The notes under the pieces: generated by a model | Told to the model about the DNA's origin: nothing | What the model saw: the letters and a program-made list of their open reading frames with translations, nothing else | The model's database searches: none | Program-made: the position numbers and the translations under genes | Shown here: one piece after another, positions 1 to 8,070 of the stretch | Layout of the letters: each line of letters starts with the position of its first letter | Numbering within the stretch: the first letter of the stretch is position 1 | NCBI GenBank assembly: GCA_934371135.1 | Contig: CAKRNO010000018.1 | Coordinates: 1-27,380 of the forward strand | Source: an uncultured Eubacteriales bacterium | GTDB lineage: Bacteria > Bacillota > Clostridia > Oscillospirales > CAG-272 | Length of the DNA: 27,380 bases | Reading direction: 5' to 3'

Positions 1-660
1 ATCCCCTGTGCTACGATACGGGCTCCGAAAGGGAAAACAGATGATGTGGATTGTCGAAATACGGTTCTTGCACTGAAATCAAATGTAAAATCAGAATAGC
101 AGGTGTTGTTGCTTTGGCGCGTTTTCAGCTTTATCCTTTTGCAGGGATTTCTACAGTGAGGATTCCGGAGGCAAGCCCGGCACTTTCTGCAAAGAGGGTA
201 AGAGAGGAGGATTCCGTTGCTTCACCGTTTTGATTTGTCTGCGCAGGGGAGGGCAGGACGGCGACGGTGATTTTACCGGCGTGCATTCTCCGTTCCGGCG
301 CGGCAGACGCACTATGCAGGAAAAAGCACGCAGGAGATGACATTGGTGTAAGCACGCACGGTCACGGGATCTCCTCTGTTTTACGGTGATTCCAATGCGG
401 TAGGAGATGGGTGCTTGGCTCGTCGGGAAAGAAGGTGCTGCTCTGATTGAAGGCATCTTTATTCTGCGGTAGTGAGGTACGGGCAGGAGGGATATACAGT
501 GGCAGTTTCATGCACAGATGTCGTAAATTACAGAATGGTACTTGCCAAGGGGCGGATTCATCTGTTACCATATAAGCGCGGAATGGCGCCCGCAATCAAA
601 CAGGTCGTCGGACGGCAGGCAAGGGGAATCCTTCGATGTAAAGCCGCCGCATAAGAGGGA
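1..660. other. Stretch without a supportable gene
   Basis: Open frames here are all shorter than about 100 codons, lack convincing ribosome binding sites and do not resemble any family I know. Base composition looks less GC-rich than the coding DNA that follows. On the minus strand a frame ending at 131 has a tail (ILTVEIPAKG then stop) that looks mildly protein-like, so a decayed minus-strand gene end is possible, but the frame breaks within 75 codons. No terminator or convincing sigma-A promoter was found. A promoter for the gene at 667 probably lies here but I cannot place it. Confidence 0.4.
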
Positions 661-666
661 TGGATA

Positions 667-1722
667 ATGAAAAAGAAAAATAAAATATCCGAACAAGCGG
701 AAGATTTTACCCTCGAGCAGTTGCCGCATACGCGACCGCAGGTCTTTTGGGATCGGGTGCGGAACTGTCCAGGAAAACTGCTGCTCTCGGGGCTGCTGCT
801 GTTGCTTTTTGCGTTGCCGCTGCTTGCGACCGATTTTTTCGCAGACTTATCGTTTGCGTCGCTGACCGAGGCGCTCCGAAACGGGGAAATGACGGAGGAC
901 GGGTATCTCGGTGCCGTCCGCTCCCTGCAATACGTCTCGTCGGTCGCCCGCGTGGTGGGGTATGTCCTCTTCGGTCTCGGGGCGGCGGGCGTGGCGCGGC
1001 AGATCCGCCAGCTTGTGTTCGGGGAATCCTATGAATACGGGCAGAACTTTCGGCAGGGGGTGCGTGAAAACGCTGCGTGGTACTGTCTTTGCTTTTTTCT
1101 GATCGGATTGCTCCGTGCGTTTAACAGCGCCGCCCGGCAGGGGCGCAGCGACGTCCTCGGCTATCTGCCGACCTGCGTGTTCGTGCTCCTCATTTTTCCG
1201 ATCCTCCTGCAAATGCTGGTGCAGGTCACGCTGTACACGCATTCCTTTTTCAATATGTGGCTGACATCCGCGTTTTTATACACCAAGACCCTGCCCGTGT
1301 CGCTCCTGTTCTCGCTCGTCTTTCTGGCGGGGGGACTGCTCGATCGGCTGGGATTCATCGCGCGGTGCTGCGGGAAGATCGTGTATCTTTTCCTCTTGCC
1401 GCTCCTTTTCATGGCGTGGTATCTGTATGTCGCGTCGGCGCTCGACCGCCACATCAACCGCGCGCATTACCCCGAACTCGTGGATAGGGGCGTGTGGCGA
1501 TTGGGAGTTTCCGATGCCTCGGATACTGCGGGAGCGTCGGAAGGCGGTAACGGCGCGGCTCAGGGCGGCGCCGAAACGGACACCGACCGCACGCGTGCCG
1601 GAGCGGAGATTTCTTCGGAGAGTGCCGAAAGTACCGCGGACGGCGCCGCCCGAGAGGGAACCGACGAGGGGCATGAAGCAATCTGCGAGGGCGAGGAGAA
1701 ACCGCCCGAGGCAGGGGACTGA
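667..1722 (+). CDS. Multi-pass membrane protein, distantly YesL/DUF624-like
   Basis: The product is a 351-residue integral membrane protein of unknown function. About six hydrophobic segments are visible, near residues 38-55, 93-115, 136-152, 166-190, 205-225 and 236-256. They are followed by a motif reading DRHINRAHYPELVDRG at 260-275. From about 280 to the end lies a hydrophilic tail rich in Ala, Gly, Glu, Asp, Ser and Thr, with no hydrophobic segment. The layout loosely recalls YesL-type proteins, which in Bacillota often sit near sugar ABC transporters; this is a weak family guess. The ATG at 667 follows a GAGGGA at 654-659. The gene is followed by its own terminator, so it is probably a separate unit from the glycan genes. 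It has no enzymatic motif that I can see. Confidence 0.75.
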   Translation: MKKKNKISEQAEDFTLEQLPHTRPQVFWDRVRNCPGKLLLSGLLLLLFALPLLATDFFADLSFASLTEALRNGEMTEDGYLGAVRSLQYVSSVARVVGYVLFGLGAAGVARQIRQLVFGESYEYGQNFRQGVRENAAWYCLCFFLIGLLRAFNSAARQGRSDVLGYLPTCVFVLLIFPILLQMLVQVTLYTHSFFNMWLTSAFLYTKTLPVSLLFSLVFLAGGLLDRLGFIARCCGKIVYLFLLPLLFMAWYLYVASALDRHINRAHYPELVDRGVWRLGVSDASDTAGASEGGNGAAQGGAETDTDRTRAGAEISSESAESTADGAAREGTDEGHEAICEGEEKPPEAGD

Positions 1723-1880
1723 AACAGCGCGGCGCCGGGTGTTTCGGCACCTCTCTGCTGTCGGCTACGGTTGGTCTGCCCGCGCGTGGCAGTGCGCGGC
1801 ATGGCCCCCGTATCGCGTTGCAAAGCATACAACGAAGAATGATAAAAAGGATAAGACGTAAAGTACAAACAGAAGAATGC

Positions 1881-1915
1881 AAAGCCCCTCCCGCAGGACG
1901 CGGGAGGGGCTTTTT
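1881..1915 (+). terminator. Rho-independent terminator after the membrane protein gene
   Basis: A perfect 14-bp stem (AAAGCCCCTCCCGC at 1881-1894, complement at 1900-1913) with a 5-base loop is followed on the plus strand by a T-run that continues as TTTTTCGTTTT. On the minus strand only three T follow the stem, so it could stop the AraC-family gene at 2098 only weakly. The rest of 1723-2097 holds no supportable gene; open frames there are out-of-frame continuations. Confidence 0.93.
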
Positions 1916-2097
1916 CGTTTTGGGTTCGGTCGTGGTTTCGGGCTCAGTCATACACGTATGGCTCCGGGGAGTGGCTTTCATCGGCTTTGACGGGGAGCGG
2001 GGCTCTGTCGGTTTTTTTCGGGGCACGCCGGCACACTTCGTTTGGGAGGTCACGGTTTTCGGGAATGTCGGTTTTCGGAGATAACGGTGCTTCGCTG

Positions 2098-2928
2098 TTA
2101 CGATTCTCCCCGTCGGTAGGACGCGGGAGCGTGACCGAAAGCGGCTTTGAAGAGTTTGCCGAAGTAGTTATAGTCGTGGATCCCCACCCGCTCGGCGATT
2201 GCGGTCAGCGGCTCATCCGTCGTCTGGATCAGATGCTTCGCTTCCTGCATACGCAGGGCGGTGACATACCGTTTCGGTGACTGACCCGTTGCCTTGACGA
2301 CGATAGAATAGATCTGTTTCTCGGACAGGTGGAAAACGGCACACAGCGACGCGGCATCAAGCGGTGCGTCCAGGTGACTTTTCAGGTAGGGGGCGATGAG
2401 CGTTTCGAAGAGGTTATGCTTGATCCAGATGAGATTCTTATTGATTGCGTATTCGAAGATCGCGAACGCCAGTTCTTTGATCGCTTCAAACTTTTCCTCA
2501 GTGAAGGTGGGCGTCGCAAAGTACAGTCGTTCCATTTCCGATGCGTCCGCGCCGTAGGATGCCGCATACGTGCAGATCGAGCGCAGTGTTTCTTCCTGCG
2601 CCGCGGGGTCGCGGAAGGGTCCGACCATGAGATATCCGTGGGTCGTGTTGCCCCGCTTCAGTTTAATGAGCATCTCCCGCATTCCGAAGTGGCAGGGGTA
2701 GTGGAAAGCGTCTGCCTCCGTTTCCCGCGCCTGGCGCAGCGCTCGGTCATCGGAGGTGGCACAGCGGTCTGCGTAATGGCACTTGACGATCTGGCAGAGG
2801 CGGTTCCCCGGCTCCGTGCAGGCATAGGTAGGCTCCAGATCTTCGTCGAACAACTGAATGGACGCCTTCGCCAGAAGGCTTAGGTGCATCAGCAGTTTCT
2901 TGGTCAGCGAAAGGTCAAAATCCAACAT
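2098..2928 (-). CDS. PocR-domain AraC-family transcriptional regulator
   Basis: This 276-residue protein is a two-domain regulator. The N-terminal half (about 1-160) is a PocR-type sensory domain, recognised by its cysteine pattern C45, C50, C56 and the C79-H80-F-G-M stretch together with the 'GYLMVGPFRD' segment. The C-terminal third (about 175-276) is an AraC helix-turn-helix pair with the typical 'HLSEKQIYSIVVKATGQSPKRY' start and 'IAERVGIHDYNYFGKLFKAAFGHAPASYRR' end (partial quotes of family motifs). AraC proteins bind DNA and usually activate sugar genes; PocR domains are known or predicted to sense small molecules, including hydrocarbon derivatives and sugars. The gene is divergent from the GH20 gene, so it is the obvious candidate regulator of that operon (inference). 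The ligand cannot be read from the sequence. Confidence 0.93.
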   Translation of the reverse strand: MLDFDLSLTKKLLMHLSLLAKASIQLFDEDLEPTYACTEPGNRLCQIVKCHYADRCATSDDRALRQARETEADAFHYPCHFGMREMLIKLKRGNTTHGYLMVGPFRDPAAQEETLRSICTYAASYGADASEMERLYFATPTFTEEKFEAIKELAFAIFEYAINKNLIWIKHNLFETLIAPYLKSHLDAPLDAASLCAVFHLSEKQIYSIVVKATGQSPKRYVTALRMQEAKHLIQTTDEPLTAIAERVGIHDYNYFGKLFKAAFGHAPASYRRGES

Positions 2929-2986
2929 AAACCCGTCGTCGCCTCACTTTCCGGGGGAATTTCGCGATATGCGCCTCACAATCGAT

Positions 2987-2995
2987 ATTCTATCA
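2987..2995 (-). promoter_or_regulatory. Candidate extended -10 promoter for the AraC-family gene
   Basis: Read on the minus strand, the sequence is TGATAGAAT, an extended -10 element (TGN plus TAGAAT) about 60 bases upstream of the regulator start at 2928. The -35 region 17 bases upstream (TTCCAA) matches poorly. The surrounding 2980-3120 is AT-rich compared with the genes. Confidence 0.5.
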
Positions 2996-3108
2996 CATAT
3001 TTGCCAGTTTTGGAACAGAAAAACTAAAAAAATGCGACAAAATGCCTATTTTGGCGGAAAATAACAGACATTTCGCCGATTTGTTACTAGCCGACAAAAT
3101 CGGGCTTA

Positions 3109-3117
3109 TGGTAGAAT
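3109..3117 (+). promoter_or_regulatory. Candidate extended -10 promoter for the glycan operon
   Basis: The plus strand has TGGTAGAAT, again an extended -10 with TAGAAT. It has no good -35 at 17 bases, as is common for promoters that need an AraC-type activator. It mirrors the TGATAGAAT on the minus strand at 2987-2995. Transcription from here would give a leader of roughly 150 bases before the GH20 start at 3276, containing the hairpins at 3133-3176. Confidence 0.55.
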
Positions 3118-3132
3118 AATGATAGAAACGAT

Positions 3133-3176
3133 GCTGTCGCCGGGCGGCGGCAACCGGCGACAGCCGTCGGCTGTCG
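3133..3176 (+). promoter_or_regulatory. Two overlapping, mutually exclusive hairpins in the operon leader
   Basis: GCTGTCGCCGG (3133-3143) is an exact inverted repeat of CCGGCGACAGC (3154-3164), with a 10-base loop. The right arm of this hairpin overlaps the left arm of a second perfect hairpin, CGACAGCC (3158-3165), GTC loop, GGCTGTCG (3169-3176). Both cannot form at once. No T-run follows, so neither is a classical terminator. They lie between the candidate promoter and the GH20 start. A further GC-rich inverted repeat (CGCGG at 3206-3210, CCGCG at 3216-3220) follows. Confidence 0.55.
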
Positions 3177-3233
3177 GAAGATCGGCTGCCGTCGACGCCC
3201 TGCGGCGCGGCGGTTCCGCGGCGGCGGAGCCGA

Positions 3234-3251
3234 CACGTCATCACACGTCAT
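3234..3251 (+). repeat. Direct repeat CACGTCAT with 10-base period
   Basis: CACGTCAT occurs at 3234-3241 and again at 3244-3251, exactly one helical turn apart. It lies just upstream of the GH20 start. It could be a regulator-binding half-site pair, but it lies downstream of the candidate promoter and may be chance. Confidence 0.4.
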
Positions 3252-3275
3252 ATGAGAAGAGACAAGGAACACAAC

Positions 3276-4868
3276 ATGGCTGAAAAGAGATTCGGCGCCC
3301 TGATTTGCTGTGCCAGCAACGCGGTTATGACCGCGGAACGCGTGAAAATGCTGATCCTGCACCTCGAGAGAATGGGCTACAACCTGCTGGAGTTGTGCAT
3401 CGACGATCTCTACAAAATCGACAGCGAGCCCTATTTCGGGTATCTGCGCGGCGGTTACACCCATGAGGAGATCCGGGAGATGGACGCCTTCGCCCGTGCC
3501 CACGGGATCGAACTCGTACCCTGTATCCAGACGCTCGGCCACCTCGATAACCTCGTCAAGCACCCGGTCTACGACGGCATTGTCGACATCGACAACATTC
3601 TCCTCGTCGACGAACCGGCGACCTACGAACTCATTGATAAAATGTTCGCGTCGCTCGCGGGCGACTTTTCCTCACGCACCGTCAACATCGGGTTCGATGA
3701 GGCGCATCACGTCGGACTCGGGCGCTATCTCGACAAGCATGGCTACACCGATCGGTACGATCTGCTCCTGCGCCATCTCACCAGGGTCGTGGAGATTGCC
3801 GCAAAATACGGTTTTAAGATCCATATGTGGAGCGATATGTTCTTCCGTCTCGGCAACCACGGCGAGTATTCCGTGAAGAATGCCAACCTCCCGCAGTCGG
3901 TCATCGACCAGGTACCGGACGTGGAACTGTGCTACTGGGATTATTACAGCACGGATGAAGAAATGTATGACAGTATGCTGACGTCGCACGAGCGGTTCGG
4001 AAAACCGCTGTGGTTTGCGGCGGCGGCATGGACGAGCCAGGGCTTCGCCCCCCTGAACCACTACGCCCTGAAAACCGTCGCCCCCGCCATGAAGGCGTGC
4101 GCGCGGCACGGGGTCGAAAACATTCTTGTCACGCTGTGGGGCGATAACGGTAACGATTGCAGTTACTTCGCCGCGCTCCCCGTCCTCTATGCGGCGAGGC
4201 AGTATGCCGATGGCAACTTCGATGAGAGGCGCATTGCCGCGGGCTTCCGGGCAATGTTCGGCATCTCGTGGGAGGACTTCATGCGTCTCGATCTGCCGAA
4301 CCGCATCAGCACGAATTTCGATTATTCCCGCCCGTACAGCGCCTGCAAGGCGCTTCTGTTCAACGACTGTTTCCTCGGCTGGAAGGACAGTGCCGTCGCC
4401 GTCCTCGAGCCGACCCCGTACCGCGACTACGCCCGGGAACTGACCGACGCGGCGGAGCGAGCGGGCGAATACCGTTACCTCTTTCTCTGCATGGCGGCGC
4501 TCTGCGACGCACTCGCCGACAAGGCGACCCTCGGGGTCGATACCCGCGCCGCCTACCGGGCGGGCGACCGCAAAGCCCTGCGTCGCTTGATCCCCCGCTA
4601 CAAGCGTGCGGCGGCGGCGGTGAAGCGTTTCCGCGACACGCGCGAGGTCGTCTGGACGACCGAGAACAAGCCTTACGGGTGGGAAGTGCACGAAGCGCGC
4701 TTCGGCGGACTGATCTCCCGTCTCCTCGCCTGCGCCGAACGCCTGCGGCAGTATGTCGCGGGGGAGATCACCGAGATCCCGGAACTTGCCGAGACCATTC
4801 TGCCCTACGGATGCAACACGGTGGATTGCAACGTCTACCGCGCACTCGTGACGGTATCGCAACTGTAA
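3276..4868 (+). CDS. Cytoplasmic GH20 beta-N-acetylhexosaminidase-like enzyme
   Basis: This 530-residue protein has the GH20 catalytic barrel. Visible landmarks are the segment YFGYLRGGYTHEEIREMD (53-70), the IELVPCIQTLGHLDN stretch (78-92) and the catalytic acid pair D141-E142 in NIGFDEAHH. In GH20 the Asp positions the substrate N-acetyl group and the Glu is the acid/base, so release of terminal beta-GlcNAc or beta-GalNAc is expected. There is no signal peptide, so it acts inside the cell, as does the pneumococcal GH20C type, which it resembles in layout. I chose the ATG at 3276 because AAGGA lies 7 bases before it; the in-frame ATG at 3252 has no such site. The GH112 gene follows after 25 bases. 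Whether GlcNAc or GalNAc is preferred cannot be told. Confidence 0.88.
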   Translation: MAEKRFGALICCASNAVMTAERVKMLILHLERMGYNLLELCIDDLYKIDSEPYFGYLRGGYTHEEIREMDAFARAHGIELVPCIQTLGHLDNLVKHPVYDGIVDIDNILLVDEPATYELIDKMFASLAGDFSSRTVNIGFDEAHHVGLGRYLDKHGYTDRYDLLLRHLTRVVEIAAKYGFKIHMWSDMFFRLGNHGEYSVKNANLPQSVIDQVPDVELCYWDYYSTDEEMYDSMLTSHERFGKPLWFAAAAWTSQGFAPLNHYALKTVAPAMKACARHGVENILVTLWGDNGNDCSYFAALPVLYAARQYADGNFDERRIAAGFRAMFGISWEDFMRLDLPNRISTNFDYSRPYSACKALLFNDCFLGWKDSAVAVLEPTPYRDYARELTDAAERAGEYRYLFLCMAALCDALADKATLGVDTRAAYRAGDRKALRRLIPRYKRAAAAVKRFRDTREVVWTTENKPYGWEVHEARFGGLISRLLACAERLRQYVAGEITEIPELAETILPYGCNTVDCNVYRALVTVSQL

Positions 4869-4893
4869 CGATTTCATAAGGGAAAGAACATAC

Positions 4894-7059
4894 ATGAAAA
4901 AATACGGAGTGACCATTCCGACCGACGAGCATTTCGTCGAGGGGACCCGGCGCATCGCCGCGCTGTGGGGCGCCGACGCCGTCCGCGACTGCGACGGGAC
5001 ACGCCTGCCCGCAAACGCCGCGGAACTCGCCGAGAAAGTTTATAATACTTATTTCATCGTCCGCGGAGACAACGAATGGGGCAGGGCACATCCCGAGGAG
5101 GCGCACCGCACGTTTCTGCTGTCCGAGCGTGTGACCGCTCGGGAGACAACCCTCGTCATCGACCCGATGGCGGACTACCTGCCGGAGCAGATCGACCCCG
5201 ACCGCGAGCAGGTACACCGCTGGCAGGTGTGGGATCGGACAACGAACACGCTCGTCACCGACTGGGTGCTGAACGACGACAATACCGTGACGATCCGCTC
5301 CGCCGTTCCTTACCATGAATACACCGTGACCTTTATGGCGCGCCTGACGTGGCACCCCGTGCAGATCTATAACTATCTGACCAACCACTGGACGTGCGAA
5401 AAACAACTGATGTATGATCCGTCCTACCCCGAGACGAGGGCTTATATCCGCCGCTTTATGGAACAGTGGTGCGCGGCGCACCCGGAAACAAACGTCGTGC
5501 GTTTCACGACCTTTCTCTATCAGTTCACCCTCATCTTCAACCGGGAGGGGAAAGAGAAATACGTCGACTGGTTCGGCTATACACTGGCGGCATCGCCCGC
5601 CCTGCTCGACGATTTCGAGAGGGAATATGGCTATGCGCTCACCGCAGAGGACATTGTGGACGGCGGGTGCTACCATAACCCCTTCCGTCTGCCGACGAAG
5701 AAATTCCTCGATTATATGGATTTCGTCGCGCGCCGCGTGACGGAGACGGTCGCCGACCTCGTGGACATCGTTCACCAAAACGGCAAAGAGGCAATGATGT
5801 TCCTCGGTGACGACTGGATTGGCGCGGAGCCTTACGGTCCGCACTTCGGGGAAATGCATCTCGACGCCGTGGTCGGATCGGTCGGTGGCGGCGTCACCGA
5901 GCGGATGCTCGCCGAGATTCCGCACGTCCGCTATCGGGAGGGGCGATTCTTACCCTACTTCTTCCCGGATACCTTCTTTGACGGAAACGAGTCCGCCGCC
6001 GTGGCGGAACTGAACCGGAACTGGAACACGGCGCGCCGCGCGATGCTCCGATGCCCGCTTGACCGCATGGGCTTCGGCGGATACCTGTCGCTCGCTGACA
6101 AGTTTCCCGCGTTCGTCGGGCGCGTCGCCGAAGTGTGCGATGAGTTCCGCGCGATTCTCGAAGCCGCGGGCAAGGCGAAACCCTATGCCGCCCTGACCGT
6201 CGCCGTCCTCAACTGCTGGGGCGCGCTCCGCTCCTGGCAGAGCCACATGGTGGCGCACGAACTCTGGTATCAGCAGATTTATTCCTATCAGGGCGTGCTC
6301 GAAAGTCTCTCCGGGCAGGCGGTGAATGTCCGCTTCATCAGTTTCGACGACGTGCGCCGCGGTATAGACCCCGACATCGACGTGATCCTCAACGTGGGTG
6401 CGGAGGGGACGGCGTACAGCGGCGGCGAGAACTGGAATGATCCTGCCGTCGCGGAGGCAATCCGCCGCTTCGTCGACGGGGGGCACGGCTTCATCGGTGT
6501 CGGTGAGCCGACGGCGTACCAAAAGGACGGCAGATGCTTCGTCCTCGCCGACGTCCTCGGCGTTGACCGCGAAAAGGGCTTTACGCTCTCCGAGGACAAG
6601 TACAATATCCACCCGACATCACACTTCATCACGTCCGACGTCACGGGCGACATCGACTACGGCGAGGGCACCTCGAACATCTACGCGCTCCCCGGCGCCG
6701 CCGTACTCGACATCGACCTCTCACCGCGTTTCCGGCGGCAGGTCAACATCGGGGAAGTCCGCCTCGCCGCGAACGAATACGGCGCGGGGCGCGGCGTCTA
6801 CATCGCAGGTCTGCCGTACAGCCACGAGAATGCCCGTTTGCTCTACCGCGCGCTCTTCTGGGCTGCGCATAAAGAGCCCGAAATGTTCCGCGCGTTCTCC
6901 TCGAACCCGGCGACGGAATGCACCTACTATCCCATGACGCGGAAGTATGCGATCGTGAACAGTACAGACACGGCACAGCATACCGTCTTTTACGACATCG
7001 ACGGGCGGGAGACGCCCCTCGACCTCGCGCCCGGCGGCATCGTCTGGCTTGAGCGGTAA
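4894..7059 (+). CDS. gnpA: GH112 1,3-beta-galactosyl-N-acetylhexosamine phosphorylase
   Basis: This 721-residue protein is full length for GH112. These enzymes split beta-1,3-galactosyl-N-acetylhexosamine (lacto-N-biose or galacto-N-biose) with phosphate, giving alpha-galactose 1-phosphate and free HexNAc. Characteristic segments are FMFLGDDWIGAEP-like at about 302-313, with D306 aligning to the known general acid, and the VVGSVGGG and EGRFLPYFFPDTF segments near 325-350. A beta-rich C-terminal domain follows. It lacks a signal peptide and is cytoplasmic. AAGGGAAAG at 4878-4886 precedes the ATG. It sits between GH20 and the ABC permeases, the arrangement expected for import followed by phosphorolysis. 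Some GH112 members instead use galactosyl-beta-1,4-L-rhamnose; the neighbouring hexosaminidases favour a HexNAc substrate, but that is inference. Confidence 0.95.
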   Translation: MKKYGVTIPTDEHFVEGTRRIAALWGADAVRDCDGTRLPANAAELAEKVYNTYFIVRGDNEWGRAHPEEAHRTFLLSERVTARETTLVIDPMADYLPEQIDPDREQVHRWQVWDRTTNTLVTDWVLNDDNTVTIRSAVPYHEYTVTFMARLTWHPVQIYNYLTNHWTCEKQLMYDPSYPETRAYIRRFMEQWCAAHPETNVVRFTTFLYQFTLIFNREGKEKYVDWFGYTLAASPALLDDFEREYGYALTAEDIVDGGCYHNPFRLPTKKFLDYMDFVARRVTETVADLVDIVHQNGKEAMMFLGDDWIGAEPYGPHFGEMHLDAVVGSVGGGVTERMLAEIPHVRYREGRFLPYFFPDTFFDGNESAAVAELNRNWNTARRAMLRCPLDRMGFGGYLSLADKFPAFVGRVAEVCDEFRAILEAAGKAKPYAALTVAVLNCWGALRSWQSHMVAHELWYQQIYSYQGVLESLSGQAVNVRFISFDDVRRGIDPDIDVILNVGAEGTAYSGGENWNDPAVAEAIRRFVDGGHGFIGVGEPTAYQKDGRCFVLADVLGVDREKGFTLSEDKYNIHPTSHFITSDVTGDIDYGEGTSNIYALPGAAVLDIDLSPRFRRQVNIGEVRLAANEYGAGRGVYIAGLPYSHENARLLYRALFWAAHKEPEMFRAFSSNPATECTYYPMTRKYAIVNSTDTAQHTVFYDIDGRETPLDLAPGGIVWLER

Positions 7060-7109
7060 ACCGCAAACAAGAATTTTCCGCGAACGGTCGTCTGAAAGGA
7101 GGCTATTGC

Positions 7110-8069
7110 TTGATCGGCACCAAAACGCGCGATAGGCGCAACGATAAGCGGGGGCTGCTGAACCCCAAGCAGAAGACGAAACTGCAAAGGTGGCTCTTCA
7201 TCGGGACGTTCCTCGCACTCCCGGTCATCAACTTCTGCATTTTTTATGTCTATGTCAACTTTGATTCCTTTCTCATGGCATTCCAGCGTCCTGTCCTCGG
7301 GCAGGGCTTCGGCGCGACGGAATGGTCGTTTGAAAACTTCAAGACGATCTGGCGGCTCCTAAGCATTTCGGAGGGAGGGGCGCTCTGGGGCGCGTTTATC
7401 AACACCGTCCTCTTTTTCCTCGCCGGTATGCTCATCGGACTGCCGCTCTCCGTCCTCATGAGTTACTTCATTTATAAAAAAATCAAGGGCTATAAGCTCT
7501 TCCGCTTCGTCACCTACTTGCCGAACATCATCACCAGCTCCGCCCTTGTCATTCTCTTCAAGAATGCGATCGGACCTGGCGGCCCGCTGAACGCCCTCGT
7601 CACCAAAATGGGCGGCGAGTACGTCGACCCCATTACCGTGAATGAGACCGCGATCTGGATGATCATTTTCTATTCCGTATCGTTCGGGTTCGGTACCAAT
7701 CTTATCGTTCTGAACGGCGCCATGAACGGCATCGACAAGGAGACGCTCGAGGCGGCGGAGATCGACGGGTGCAACTGGTTCAAAGAACTTATTTACATCG
7801 TGATCCCCGGCATTTGGCCGACCGTCTCAACCATTATCATTTTGGCGACGGCGGGATTCCTCGGCTCGACGGGTCCGATCCTTGCGTTCACCAAGGGCAC
7901 CAACAACACGATGACGCTTTCGTTCTACATTTACCAACTGGTCAGCGGTGCCGGCACGGGCAAGCAGGACGTTTATCTCGCCTCTGCGATCGGTGTCATT
8001 ATGACCGTTATCTCTTTCCCGCTGGCACTCCTCGTCAAGAAATTCGTCTACGGAAAGGAGGACAAGTGA
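7110..8069 (+). CDS. Sugar ABC transporter permease (LplB/MalF type)
   Basis: This 319-residue inner-membrane permease belongs to the CUT1 group of carbohydrate importers. About six hydrophobic segments are visible, and the cytoplasmic EAA loop is at about 214-233 (EAAEIDGCNWFKELIYIVIP), which contacts the ATPase. The start is TTG at 7110, chosen because an excellent AAAGGAGG (7095-7102) lies 7 bases before it. The N-terminus is basic and hydrophilic, then the first membrane segment starts near residue 30. It pairs with the permease at 8071 and the binding protein at 9021. No ATPase gene is in the window, so a shared MsmK-like ATPase elsewhere is likely, as is usual for clostridial CUT1 systems. 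Confidence 0.93.
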   Translation: MIGTKTRDRRNDKRGLLNPKQKTKLQRWLFIGTFLALPVINFCIFYVYVNFDSFLMAFQRPVLGQGFGATEWSFENFKTIWRLLSISEGGALWGAFINTVLFFLAGMLIGLPLSVLMSYFIYKKIKGYKLFRFVTYLPNIITSSALVILFKNAIGPGGPLNALVTKMGGEYVDPITVNETAIWMIIFYSVSFGFGTNLIVLNGAMNGIDKETLEAAEIDGCNWFKELIYIVIPGIWPTVSTIIILATAGFLGSTGPILAFTKGTNNTMTLSFYIYQLVSGAGTGKQDVYLASAIGVIMTVISFPLALLVKKFVYGKEDK

Positions 8070-8070
8070 C

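Noticed and set aside
51..654. Small plus-strand open frames of 60 codons at 51-233 and 472-654
   Set aside because: No ribosome binding site, no recognisable sequence and no conserved-looking pattern.
3672..5925. Two long minus-strand open frames over the GH20 and GH112 genes
   Set aside because: Both are opposite well-recognised enzymes and have no initiation signals.
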